A stretch of 64,000 nt of DNA from an uncultured Verrucomicrobiae bacterium (GTDB taxonomy: Bacteria > Verrucomicrobiota > Verrucomicrobiia > Limisphaerales > J093). The notes under the pieces were generated by a model, which was not told the DNA's origin, ran no database searches, and saw nothing but the letters and a program-made list of their open reading frames with translations. Positions 8,791 to 18,342 of this stretch are shown piece by piece. The stretch spans positions 1-64,000 of the forward strand of contig CALFAV010000030.1 of NCBI GenBank assembly GCA_937946835.1, written 5' to 3'. Made by a program: the position numbers and the translations under genes. The stretch's first letter is position 1; every line of letters begins with the position of its first letter.

Positions 8791-9753
8791 TCAGGTCAGT
8801 TCGCGGTCTTCGAAGAGTACCAGTCCCACCGCCAGCACGGCCCCCAGATAGCCCGCACTGTACAGGGCGCTCCGCAGCACGTATGACCAGGGGATGGTCT
8901 TGTCCATGCCCAGGGCGTCGGACATCCAGAACAACTGCCAGTTCGGCAACAGGGTGTAGGGCAGGTGCGCCCAGGTCTCGCCCGACTCGGAGCGCGTGCC
9001 GAACAGGTAATCGGACAACAAGCCCAGGAGGAACACCGCGGTGCACACCGTCAGGGTGGGCAGCATGTCCAGCCGGGTCGAACAGGCCAGGGCCAGAGCG
9101 GCCAGCACCCACACCGCCAGCAGAATGAGCACCATCGCCGGGACCAACCGCCAGTCCACCACCTGCGGGTTGGTGAACGGGATCACCTCCGGCTCGACCA
9201 GGAAGGCGATGTACAGAAACCCCAGCGTGGTCAGCACGCAGGCCGCCAGCACGGTGATGGTGGTGAACACCCGGTCCAGAAAGTAGTTGGCAAACCCGCC
9301 CACCAGGTACGCCACCGCCAGCATCCCGAAATACACGGCCAGCGACCGGTTGTCCGGGTCGCCGTAGGCGTCGAATGCCATCCGGCTGGCCAGCAACGCG
9401 GCGATGGCGATGAAATACGTCAGCACCGTCAACGCCGCCGCCAGCCCCGCGTACTTGGCCAGCAGGAACTGAAACCGGCTGACCGGCTTGGCCAGCACCG
9501 CCAGGGCCGTGCCGGTGCGGATTTCGTGCGCCAGGGTGGCCGAGGCGCTCAACACCGCTCCCACCAGTCCGGTTAACAGCATCACCGCCAGCACGCTGTC
9601 CTTGACCATCTTGGGATCGTCCCCAAACCCGAAGTACGGCACCGCCGCCAGAAACACGTTGAAGCCGCCGGCGGCGGTCATCAGCAGCAGGAACACCGGC
9701 TGCCGGACCAGCTCTTGAAACGTGTTGCGAGCGATGGTCAGGAATTGTCGCAT
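8791..9753 (-). CDS. ABC-2-type transporter permease
   Basis: This 320-residue integral membrane protein has about six helices. 'ARNTFQELVRQPVFLLLM' and 'EIRTGTALAVLAKPVSRFQF' are the typical N-terminal helix and first cytoplasmic loop of ABC-2 permeases. I take the ATG at 9753 (MRQFLTIARN); 15 more codons upstream are open but overlap the likely promoter at 9771-9798. No ABC ATPase gene accompanies it, so it either uses an ATPase encoded elsewhere or has a non-transport role. It is the first gene of the permease/SPFH/metal ATPase operon. Confidence 0.83.
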   Translation of the reverse strand: MRQFLTIARNTFQELVRQPVFLLLMTAAGGFNVFLAAVPYFGFGDDPKMVKDSVLAVMLLTGLVGAVLSASATLAHEIRTGTALAVLAKPVSRFQFLLAKYAGLAAALTVLTYFIAIAALLASRMAFDAYGDPDNRSLAVYFGMLAVAYLVGGFANYFLDRVFTTITVLAACVLTTLGFLYIAFLVEPEVIPFTNPQVVDWRLVPAMVLILLAVWVLAALALACSTRLDMLPTLTVCTAVFLLGLLSDYLFGTRSESGETWAHLPYTLLPNWQLFWMSDALGMDKTIPWSYVLRSALYSAGYLGAVLAVGLVLFEDRELT

Positions 9754-9770
9754 GACGACATGAGCCAAAA

Positions 9771-9798
9771 ATCTTAGGCAGTGGCCGGGAGATTGCAA
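9771..9798 (-). promoter_or_regulatory. Promoter of the permease/SPFH/ATPase operon
   Basis: On the minus strand TTGCAA (9798-9793), 16 bases, then TAAGAT (9776-9771) form a good sigma-70-like promoter. The permease ATG lies 17 bases past the -10 box, giving a very short leader of about ten bases with no Shine-Dalgarno sequence. Confidence 0.5.
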
Positions 9799-10093
9799 CG
9801 GGTTAAGCCCGGTTCCCGGACAAGTTCAACCAACTTTCGGCACGGGATTAAAGCAACCCCTGCCTCCCAGCCAACTGTGCGTCTGGCGGCACAGAGGCCC
9901 GGGCGGCTCCGGGCGCGGCACCCCGATAATTCACGCCGCTTGCCTGCGGTGCGAGCAGACCGGAAGCCCCTCCCTCTCCGCGGGCCGCCAGCCGGCGATG
10001 AGGCCGATTGGCAATCGGCACTCCGCGGGGTTCCGCCCGAAGGACCCGGCGGCCGCGGATGGCCGTGCCGCGCTCCGGCGGGCTGGGCGCGGC
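9799..10093. other. Intergenic stretch with a hairpin
   Basis: No gene is visible between the response regulator stop (10094) and the permease promoter. The clearest structure is the inverted repeat GCCGATTGGCAATCGGC at 10003-10019 (7-base stem, 3-base loop), without a T-run on either side. It may end the kor/two-component transcript or be another intergenic repeat unit. The surrounding sequence is GC-rich and low in complexity, like the other repeat-bearing gaps. Confidence 0.4.
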
Positions 10094-10498
10094 TCAGCCC
10101 TGCCCGCCCTCGCCCGATCCGGTCAGCAACCGCGCAATCCGGTCCCGCAGCGCCTCGAAGTCCACCGGTTTCTCCACAAAATCCGTCACCGGCAGCCATT
10201 TGGGGTCAATGTCCCGGTGGCTGAAGCCCAGGGGGAACTGTTGATTGACCGCAGTGAGCATGAGGATGGGCAGGTGGGGCTCGCGCTTGCGCAGATCGCG
10301 CGCCACTTGAAACCCCGCGGCCGGGTCTTCGGGGAACATCACGTCCAGGATCACCGCGTCGGGGCGGCGCTCGGCCACGCGGGCGAGGGCTTCACCGGGT
10401 TTGGGCACGATTTGCGTCTCGTGGCCCATTGCTCGGCACACGGTGGCCACGGATTCCGCAAAGTCCGCGTCATCATCAACGATCAGGAGGTAGGCCAT
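10094..10498 (-). CDS. Single-domain response regulator
   Basis: This 134-residue receiver domain has no output domain. It shows the acidic pocket 'VDDD' (8-10), the phosphorylated Asp52 in 'VILDVMFPED', Thr82 ('LMLTAV') and Lys110 in 'FVEKPVD'. It is likely phosphorylated by the histidine kinase encoded just upstream, whose 3' end it overlaps by 23 bases. With no DNA-binding domain, it must act by protein contact or pass phosphate onward. It is the last gene of the kor operon. Confidence 0.9.
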   Translation of the reverse strand: MAYLLIVDDDADFAESVATVCRAMGHETQIVPKPGEALARVAERRPDAVILDVMFPEDPAAGFQVARDLRKREPHLPILMLTAVNQQFPLGFSHRDIDPKWLPVTDFVEKPVDFEALRDRIARLLTGSGEGGQG

Positions 10499-12005
10499 GG
10501 GAGGTACAGGAATCGGGTTGGGAGAAAGCCGGCCGGGAAATGGCCGGCGAGCAAGGGTCCGGGAAGATCACGGTGAAGATGGTGCCCCGGCCGGGGGTGC
10601 TCTCCACCTCGATCGTGGCGCCCTCGGCGCGGGCCGCCTGGCGGACAATGGCCAGCCCCAGACCGGTTGAGGCGCGATTGTGCGCCACGGCCTCTTCGGT
10701 GCGGTAGTAATCCTCGAAGATGTGGGGCAGTTTGTCCGCCGGGATGCCGATGCCCTGGTCGCGTACCGTCAGGCGCGCTGCCTCACCCGGGGCTGCCCCG
10801 GGGGTGCAGCTCACCTCGACCGTTCCGCCTTCCCGGGAATAGGTCACCGCGTTCACCACCAGGTTTTCCACCAGCATGGTCAGGTGGTCGGGTGCGGCGG
10901 TGAGCGGGGTGGGGGGGAGGGTGGTTTCGAGGCGGATGCGCCGCTGGCGGGCCGCAGGCTCCACGCGGCCGATCACTTCCCGGACCACGCTGGCCAGGTC
11001 CAGCCGCTGGCGGGGCGGGGTGCCCTGGGCGCGAGAGCGCAGATTGGCCAGTTGGAGCATTTCCTGGATTTGCCGGGACAGGGCCAGGCAGCGGTGGGAA
11101 ATTTTTTCCACCACCTCCCGGGCGGCGGGCGGCAACGGCCCCGCATAATCGCCCAGCAGGACCTGGGTCATCGCATGGATGGCGGCAAACGGGGCCTTCA
11201 ATTGGTGGGTGGTTTCCAACATGTGCCGGGCGCGTTCTTCACTGCTGGCCGCCAACCGGCGGTTGGTTTGGGCCAATTCCAGCTCGCGGCGGCGCAGTGT
11301 GGTGGCCAGGCGCGACACCAGGTACCAGATCACCCCCCAAATCAGCAGCATCGGCAGCAGTCCGGTCCAAATTTGAACCGACAGGGGAGCGGGGGGAGAA
11401 GGGGGAGTGCCGAGTCGGATGCTGGACGGCGGCAGCCAACCCACGCTCCCCATCCAGATGGTCAGCCCGTAAAGGCCCGCTGCCAGGCCGGCCACGGCCA
11501 GGCTTTCGGCCGGCGAAAAGACCAGGCAGGCCAGGATGATGTGGAACAGGTACATGAACGGCGCGGCCGGCCAGTCCGGTCCCAACCAGTGAATGACCGC
11601 GGTGAGGATCACCAGGTCGCTGGCGATCTGGGTCCACAACACGGCCCGGATGGAACCACCCCCGCAGGGTCCGCGGTCGGCCGCCCGCCGCGTCCAGCGG
11701 GTGAAGACCACGTTCAGTCCGGTCAGCAGGACAGCAGCCGCCCCGGGCCAGAGGGGTTGGATGCGGAGTCCCGCCGCCGCCGGCAACTGGGGTACCAAGC
11801 CGGAAGCCGCCACTCCCAGCAACACCGCCACCACCAGCCAGCGCAGCCGGCAAAACCAAACCGCATTGGCGTGAAGCAGCGGTTCGACCCGGGCTTGTTC
11901 CTCGGCAACTCCGGCCGCGGCCGGGGCCGGAGATTCTTCCGGGGTCGGCACCAGCCGGTATCGGGCGGGGGCCGGTGGGGCGGCGGAATCGGCGGCGCCG
12001 CGCAT
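10476..12005 (-). CDS. Membrane sensor histidine kinase
   Basis: This 509-residue kinase has a polytopic N-terminal half (about six helices, residues 50-245) and no obvious extracellular domain, suggesting that it senses through the membrane. The phosphoacceptor motif is 'ETTHQLKAPFAAI' (His about 267), where HQLKAP replaces the usual HELRTP. The N box 'ENLVVNAVTYS' (about 380), 'DQGIGIP' and 'STGLGLAIV' complete the ATPase domain. It starts 6 bases after the korB stop and overlaps the response regulator gene, so the two-component pair is co-transcribed with a 2-oxoacid:ferredoxin oxidoreductase. Confidence 0.9.
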   Translation of the reverse strand: MRGAADSAAPPAPARYRLVPTPEESPAPAAAGVAEEQARVEPLLHANAVWFCRLRWLVVAVLLGVAASGLVPQLPAAAGLRIQPLWPGAAAVLLTGLNVVFTRWTRRAADRGPCGGGSIRAVLWTQIASDLVILTAVIHWLGPDWPAAPFMYLFHIILACLVFSPAESLAVAGLAAGLYGLTIWMGSVGWLPPSSIRLGTPPSPPAPLSVQIWTGLLPMLLIWGVIWYLVSRLATTLRRRELELAQTNRRLAASSEERARHMLETTHQLKAPFAAIHAMTQVLLGDYAGPLPPAAREVVEKISHRCLALSRQIQEMLQLANLRSRAQGTPPRQRLDLASVVREVIGRVEPAARQRRIRLETTLPPTPLTAAPDHLTMLVENLVVNAVTYSREGGTVEVSCTPGAAPGEAARLTVRDQGIGIPADKLPHIFEDYYRTEEAVAHNRASTGLGLAIVRQAARAEGATIEVESTPGRGTIFTVIFPDPCSPAISRPAFSQPDSCTSHGLPPDR

Positions 12006-12011
12006 GAGGTT

Positions 12012-13075
<1,064 letters not shown>

Positions 13076-13079
<4 letters not shown>

Positions 13080-14935
13080 GATCGCAAAAGTTCTTCGATG
13101 GTGTTGCGGATGTCGCGAATCAGGAAAGGCCGGCCCTCGACTTTCGGCAGGGATTGGACCGGCAGCAGAAAACGGCTTTGCAGCAGCGTGGCCAGTTGAC
13201 CGGTGTTGTTTTCCGGCACCAGCACCCGGCGAAAACCGCGCAGGACGGATTCAACGTTGCGCGGCAGCGGATTCAGGTGCCGCAGGTGCAGGTGGGCCAC
13301 GGAGTGCCCCTCCAGTTGCGCCTGGCGCACGGCCGCGGCAATGGCCCCGTAAGTGCTGCCCCAGCCCACCACCAGCAGCTCGCCCTGGGCCGGGCCGTCC
13401 ACCGTGGCCGGCGGGATGTCCCCGGCGATCCCTTCGACCTTGCGCGCGCGCAACTCCACCATGCGCCGGTGGTTCTCCGAGTCGTAGGTCACCAGACCGG
13501 TCACGTCCTGCTTCTCCAGGCCCCCGATGCGGTGTTCGTAACCCGGGGTGCCGGGAGCGACCCACGGCCGGGCCAGTGTCTTCGGGTCACGCCGATACGG
13601 CGCAAACTCGCCCGGCGGCGGCGGTGGTGGGGCCTCAGCACGCAGGTCCGGCAGGGTGTTCACGTCCGGGATGCGAAACGCCTCGGCGCTGTTGGCCAGA
13701 AAGCCATCTGAGAGCACCAGCACCGGGGTCATGTACCGGATGGCCAACCGGATTGCCTCGAAGGCGATGGGGAAGCAATCGGCTGGCGTCGCGGGCGCCA
13801 GCACCGGCAGGGGCGCCTCCCCGTGCCGGCCGTACAGGGCCATGAGCAGGTCGGCCTGCTCGGTCTTGGTGGGCATCCCGGTGCTGGGGCCGGCCCGTTG
13901 GACATCCACCACCACCAACGGCAGCTCGGTCATGACCGCCAGACCGAGGGTTTCGGTCTTGAGGGAAAGCCCCGGCCCGCTGGTGCCGGTGGCGCCCAAC
14001 GCGCCGGCGAACGACGCCCCCAGCGCCGCACACGCCGCGGCGATCTCGTCCTCGCACTGGATCACGCGCACGTCGAACTCCTTGCGCGCCGAAAGCTCGT
14101 GCAGAATCTCGCTGGCGGGGGTGATGGGATAACTGGCATACACCAGCGGCCGTCCCGCCCGGTGGGCGGCGGCGATCAGCCCCAGGGCCATGGCCTCATT
14201 GCCGGTCACCCGCCGGTAGCGGCCGGGCGGCAGGTGGCCCGGGGCCACGCGGTAATGCACGCGGAGCAGTTCGGTGGTGTTGGCGAAATTGTAGCCCGCC
14301 CGCAGGCTGGCGGCGTTGGCGGCCATGACGGCCGGGTCCTTGCGGAACTTGCGCATCAGCCACTCCAGCAGGGGCTGCATTGGCTGGTCGTAGAGCCAGA
14401 GGGTCATCCCGAGGGCAAAGAAGTTTTTGCATCGGGCGCGGGCGCTGGGGGGCAGGCCGGTGGGTTTGGTGGCCTCTTCGGTCAGGGTGGTCATGGCCAC
14501 GGGTACCACGCGGTAGCCCTCCAGCGAGCCGTCCTCCAGCGGGTTGGTGGCGTATTTGGCCTTGGCCAGGTTCTCCGGGGTGAATTCATCCGTGTCCACG
14601 ATGATGAGGCCCCCCGGTTGCAGCTCCGGCAGGCTCACTCGCAGGGCGGCGGGATTCATCGCCACCAGGACAAACGGTTGATCCCCCGGGGTCAGCACCT
14701 CCTCCCCGCCGAAGTTCAACTGGTACCCGCTGACCCCCGCCAGGGTGCCGGCCGGGGCGCGAATCTCGGAAGGAAAGTCCGGGATGGTGCGGATGGCGCA
14801 GCCCGAGAGCGACGCCAGGTCCGCAAACTGGCTGCCCACCAGTTGCATCCCGTCCCCGGAATCCCCGGCAAACCGCACGGTGGACTGCCGCAACTCCTGC
14901 AACTGTTGCCCTTTGCCCGAAGAGCCTGGGTTCAT
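13076..14935 (-). CDS. korA: 2-oxoacid:ferredoxin oxidoreductase, gamma-alpha fusion subunit
   Basis: This 619-residue fusion has a gamma (catalytic) domain at about 15-190 ('RFAGDSGDGMQLVG') and then the pyrimidine-binding alpha domain ('YASYPITPASEIL', 'GATGTSGPGLSLKTE', 'GPSTGMPTKTEQADLL'). A C-terminal transketolase-like domain follows. It is the partner of korB. There is no separate delta ferredoxin subunit, as is usual for the two-subunit type. Such enzymes replace 2-oxoglutarate dehydrogenase in many anaerobes and thermophiles. It is the first gene of korA-korB-kinase-regulator; I see no convincing promoter in its upstream gap. Confidence 0.92.
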
Positions 14936-15223
14936 GGTGCTGTATGAGCGCTACTGTGATTCTGAGACGCGGCCGGCGTTTGGGTTACCCAACGGCGACC
15001 CCCGGCGAGTTTGTTGACTTCGGCGTCGTCAATTCGCTCCCCGCTTGTGCGCCGCTCCGGCCGATCTGTAAAGCCCAAACCGCCCGCCCGACCGCTCCCT
15101 TCCGCCCGTCACTTTTTCACTAAGAAATTTCCGCAACCCGGGTCATACTCCCGGAAGCTCATGCAAGCGCAGCGTTTGACGGCCGGGCAAACCTCCCGGC
15201 TCCCGCGGTGGCGATGACCCGGC
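14936..15223. other. Divergent intergenic region, korA / sigma factor
   Basis: This 288-base gap must hold the promoters of both the kor operon (leftwards) and the sigma operon (rightwards). CATACA lies 5 bases before the korA ATG on the minus strand but has no good -35 partner. On the plus strand TTGACG at 15176-15181 has no clear -10. The AT-richer tract near 15115-15135 is the least GC-rich part. I cannot assign an ECF-type promoter with confidence. Confidence 0.3.
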
Positions 15224-15784
15224 ATGGCCTCGACCGAATCCGCCTCCAACGCCGGTCCTGCGCCCGAGAACGTGCTCGGGTGGTTTGAGGTCCTCGAGTC
15301 GCCGTTGCTGGCTTACGCCCGGCGCCTGCTGGCTGACGCCGACATGGCCCAGGAAATCGTCCAAGAAGCCTTTCTGCGGTTGCACGCGCAGTTTGACCGG
15401 GTGCAAGACCCCCGCCGCTGGCTCTTTCGCACCGTGCACAACCTTGCCCTGAACCGGCGCCGGGACGAGCGCCCCATCGTCCCCCTGGCCGCGCCCGGGA
15501 CTCCCGCCGAGTCGGAACCCGCTCCCCACCCCGAGCCGGCCGACCCGCAACCGCCGCCGGACGAGTTGCTGGCCCGTTGGGAAGCGGTGGGCCTGGTGCG
15601 CCTGGGCCTGCAACACCTGGATGCCCGCAGTCGCGAATTGCTCGAACTGAAATTCGCCCTCGACCTCTCTTACAAGGAAATCAGCGCCTGCACCGGTCTG
15701 AGCGTCGGCCACGTCGGCTACCTCCTCCATCACGCCCTGAAAAAACTGGCCGCCGAGCTGACCAAAGCCGGCTACGTCTCATGA
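15224..15784 (+). CDS. ECF-like RNA polymerase sigma factor
   Basis: This 186-residue sigma-70-family protein contains region 2 at about 20-90 ('YARRLLADADMAQEIVQEAF', 'FRTVHNLALNRRRDE') and region 4 at about 120-180 ('LDARSRELLELKFALDLSYK', 'EISACTGLSVGHVGYLLHHA'). The linker at about 88-118 is unusually proline-rich. The next gene overlaps by ATGA and encodes a membrane protein with an anti-sigma-like N-terminus. This suggests a sigma/anti-sigma pair in which the sigma factor is held at the membrane. Confidence 0.88.
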   Translation: MASTESASNAGPAPENVLGWFEVLESPLLAYARRLLADADMAQEIVQEAFLRLHAQFDRVQDPRRWLFRTVHNLALNRRRDERPIVPLAAPGTPAESEPAPHPEPADPQPPPDELLARWEAVGLVRLGLQHLDARSRELLELKFALDLSYKEISACTGLSVGHVGYLLHHALKKLAAELTKAGYVS

Positions 15785-18324
15785 ACGCGGTTCCCCCCAC
15801 CCCGCCCGCCTCCGACCCGGAAGCGCGCCTGACCGCGCTGCTCCTGGGCGAGCTTTCGCCCGCGGAAGCCGCGGAGGTGCAGGCCGAACTGGCGCGCCGA
15901 CCGGACTGGCTGGACCTGTTCACCCGCCTGGCCCGCACGCTGCCCTTGGTGCGCGAGGCGGTCCGCGAACCGGACTCCTCCCACCTCGCGCCCCCGCCGG
16001 CCGCGGAACCGCCCCGCCCGCCCGCGGAAGCCCCGCGACTTTCCGCCGAGCGCCGGCAAGCCCTGTTGGCCGCGTTCAAAACTGCGACTCCATCCCCGGA
16101 CTTTGCCGCCGGGGCGCAACCCGCGAAACGGCGCACGCCCTGGCTGGCCCTGGCGGCGGTGTTTGCCGCTTTGCTGGTGGTTGGCGGGGGGCTGTTGCTG
16201 CCGAGCCTGACCCGGGCCAGGGCCAAGGCGGAACGCGTCAGCCAGCTCACCCGCGATCGCCAGGCCGAGTTGGCGCGGCGCTTGGCGGAGGGAATCCCCG
16301 GGCCCCTCCGCGAACCCAGCCCCGCGGTCGGCATCCCCTTGGTGGAAACCCTGGATGCGAGTTCCCCGCGGGGGCAGGGCGAGAGCGAAAGCTCCGGCCG
16401 ATCGCTGGGACGTGCGGCCGCTCCCGCGTCCGTTGCCACGGCCACAGGTGCCCCACTGGAAGCGTCCCGGGCATTGCCCGGCGCCGCCGGGGGAGTTCCC
16501 GCCCCGCCAGGGGCCCGGTTGGGGGCCACGAATTTAAAACTGATGTTGCGCTACGGCCTAACACCCGGTGCGGCGGACTCCAAAACACAAACGAGTGAGG
16601 CGCTCGCCGCGGAGCGCTTGCTTCCGAAGGCGGCGGTTCCCACACCGGGCAACCTGCCCCCAGCGGACACCGCGCTGATGGCGGTTCCACCTACGCCGGC
16701 CCTAGCGCCCAGTGCCGGCTCGTTGAGTGAGGAGCACAAAGAGCCGGTCCCGGTGCGGCCGAGCGCCCCCCGGGTGGACCGCAAGTTGTTTTTCAAGGCA
16801 CCGGCCGTGGCGGGTGACTCGGACCGGAGCGCTCCGGCGCTGCAGGCGTGGGGTGAGGGCGCTGCCGCCACAGGTCCGCCGGTGCGCGGTGGGGAACTTG
16901 GGCTGCTGACTGAAAAGGATGATGACGCGGCCGGGGACAGGACAGGGAGCACGGGCCTCGGTGGAGGCTTCGGTGGTGGCGTGCCGGTGGTCCACCCGCC
17001 CGAAGTGGCCACGGCTAAAAACCCCTTTTCGACCTTCTCGTTGAACGTGAGCGACGTCTCGTTCCGCCTGGCCGCCGCCAGCCTCGAGGCCGGGAGTCTG
17101 CCCGAGCCGGCCGGCGTGCGGGTCGAGGAATTCATCAACGCCTTCGACTACCGCGACCCCGCTCCGGCCCCGGGCGCGCCGCTGGCCTTTCACTGGGAGC
17201 GCGCGCGGCACCCCTTCGCCCACAACCGCGAGCTGGCGCGCTTCAGTGTGCGCACCGCCGCCGTTGGCCGCGAGCCGGGCCGCGCCCTGAACCTGGTGCT
17301 GGTGTTGGACCGTTCCGGTTCGATGGAGCGGGCCGACCGCGTGGCCACCTGCCGCGAAATGTTGCGCCAACTGGCCGCCCAGCTCACCCCGGCCGACCGC
17401 CTCAGCGTGGTGACCTTCGCCCGCACCGCGCGGCTTTTCGCCGACGGATTGCCCGGTGTCCAGGCCGGTCCGGTGCTCGAGGAGGCGGCCGCGCTCACCC
17501 CCGAGGGCGGCACCAACCTCGAGGACGCCCTGCGGCTGGGCTACGCCACCGCCGCGCGACATTTCCTGCCCGGTGGGGTTAATCGGGTGATCCTGATCAC
17601 CGACGGTGCCGCGAACCTGGGGGACGTGATGCCCGAGTCGTTGCAACAACTGGTCGAGGAAAACCGCCGCCGCGGCCTGGCGCTGGATTGCTTCGGCGTG
17701 GGCTGGGAGGACTACAACGACGACCTGCTCGAGGTCCTCGCCCGCCACGGCGACGGCCGCTACGGCTTCCTCAACGCGCCGGAAGAAGCCGCCGCCGGGT
17801 TTGCCGCGCAACTGGCCGGCGCGCTCCAGGTCGCCGCCGCCGATGTAAAGGTGCAGCTCGAGTTCAACCCGGCCCGGGTTACCCGCTGGCGGTTGATCGG
17901 CTACGCGAAGCACCTGCTCGCCGCCGCGCAGTTCCGCGACAACACCGTGGACGCGGCCGAAATCGGCGCCGCCGAGGCCGGCAACGCCCTGTACGCGCTG
18001 GAGGTCAACCCGCAGGGCCACGGGCCGCTGGGCGTCTTCCGCGTGCGCTGGCGCGTGCCCGCCACCGGCCAGTACCGCGAGCAGGAGTGGACGCTGGCCT
18101 GGTCGGGTGCCGCGCCCGAGGCCCCGGCCGCCAGTCCCGCGATGCGCCTGGCCCTGACCGCCGCGCTGTTCGGCGAGTGGCTGGCGCAAAGCCCCTACGC
18201 CGGAGAGGTCTCGCCCGACCGCCTCCTGCCCCTGCTCGCGGGCGTGCCCGAGGCCTGGGCCGACCCGCGCGTGGTCCGGCTCCAACAGATGCTCGAACAG
18301 GCCCGCGCCCTGGCCGGGCGCTAA
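15781..18324 (+). CDS. Membrane VWA protein (YfbK-like) with anti-sigma-like N-terminus
   Basis: This protein has 847 residues. Its first 60 ('LTALLLGELSPAEAAEVQAEL') look like the cytoplasmic part of an anti-sigma factor, and one transmembrane helix lies at about 121-143. A long low-complexity linker follows to about 410. Next comes the YfbK/VWA N-terminal domain ('FSTFSLNVSDVSFRLA', from about 414), then a von Willebrand A domain with the MIDAS 'LDRSGSM' (about 508), 'GGTNLEDAL' and 'ITDGAANLGD', and a C-terminal DUF3520-like domain to 845. VWA domains bind protein ligands through the metal site. The open frame extends upstream, but the ATG at 15781 overlaps the sigma gene stop and begins the conserved part. 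I infer that it senses an envelope ligand and controls the sigma factor. Confidence 0.85.
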   Translation: MNAVPPTPPASDPEARLTALLLGELSPAEAAEVQAELARRPDWLDLFTRLARTLPLVREAVREPDSSHLAPPPAAEPPRPPAEAPRLSAERRQALLAAFKTATPSPDFAAGAQPAKRRTPWLALAAVFAALLVVGGGLLLPSLTRARAKAERVSQLTRDRQAELARRLAEGIPGPLREPSPAVGIPLVETLDASSPRGQGESESSGRSLGRAAAPASVATATGAPLEASRALPGAAGGVPAPPGARLGATNLKLMLRYGLTPGAADSKTQTSEALAAERLLPKAAVPTPGNLPPADTALMAVPPTPALAPSAGSLSEEHKEPVPVRPSAPRVDRKLFFKAPAVAGDSDRSAPALQAWGEGAAATGPPVRGGELGLLTEKDDDAAGDRTGSTGLGGGFGGGVPVVHPPEVATAKNPFSTFSLNVSDVSFRLAAASLEAGSLPEPAGVRVEEFINAFDYRDPAPAPGAPLAFHWERARHPFAHNRELARFSVRTAAVGREPGRALNLVLVLDRSGSMERADRVATCREMLRQLAAQLTPADRLSVVTFARTARLFADGLPGVQAGPVLEEAAALTPEGGTNLEDALRLGYATAARHFLPGGVNRVILITDGAANLGDVMPESLQQLVEENRRRGLALDCFGVGWEDYNDDLLEVLARHGDGRYGFLNAPEEAAAGFAAQLAGALQVAAADVKVQLEFNPARVTRWRLIGYAKHLLAAAQFRDNTVDAAEIGAAEAGNALYALEVNPQGHGPLGVFRVRWRVPATGQYREQEWTLAWSGAAPEAPAASPAMRLALTAALFGEWLAQSPYAGEVSPDRLLPLLAGVPEAWADPRVVRLQQMLEQARALAGR

Positions 18325-18342
18325 GCCCCGACTCCTTTTCGC

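Noticed and set aside
15110-15223. ECF-type autoregulated promoter before the sigma gene
   Set aside because: No GAAC-like -35 with a matching -10 was convincing. TTGACG at 15176 lacks a partner.
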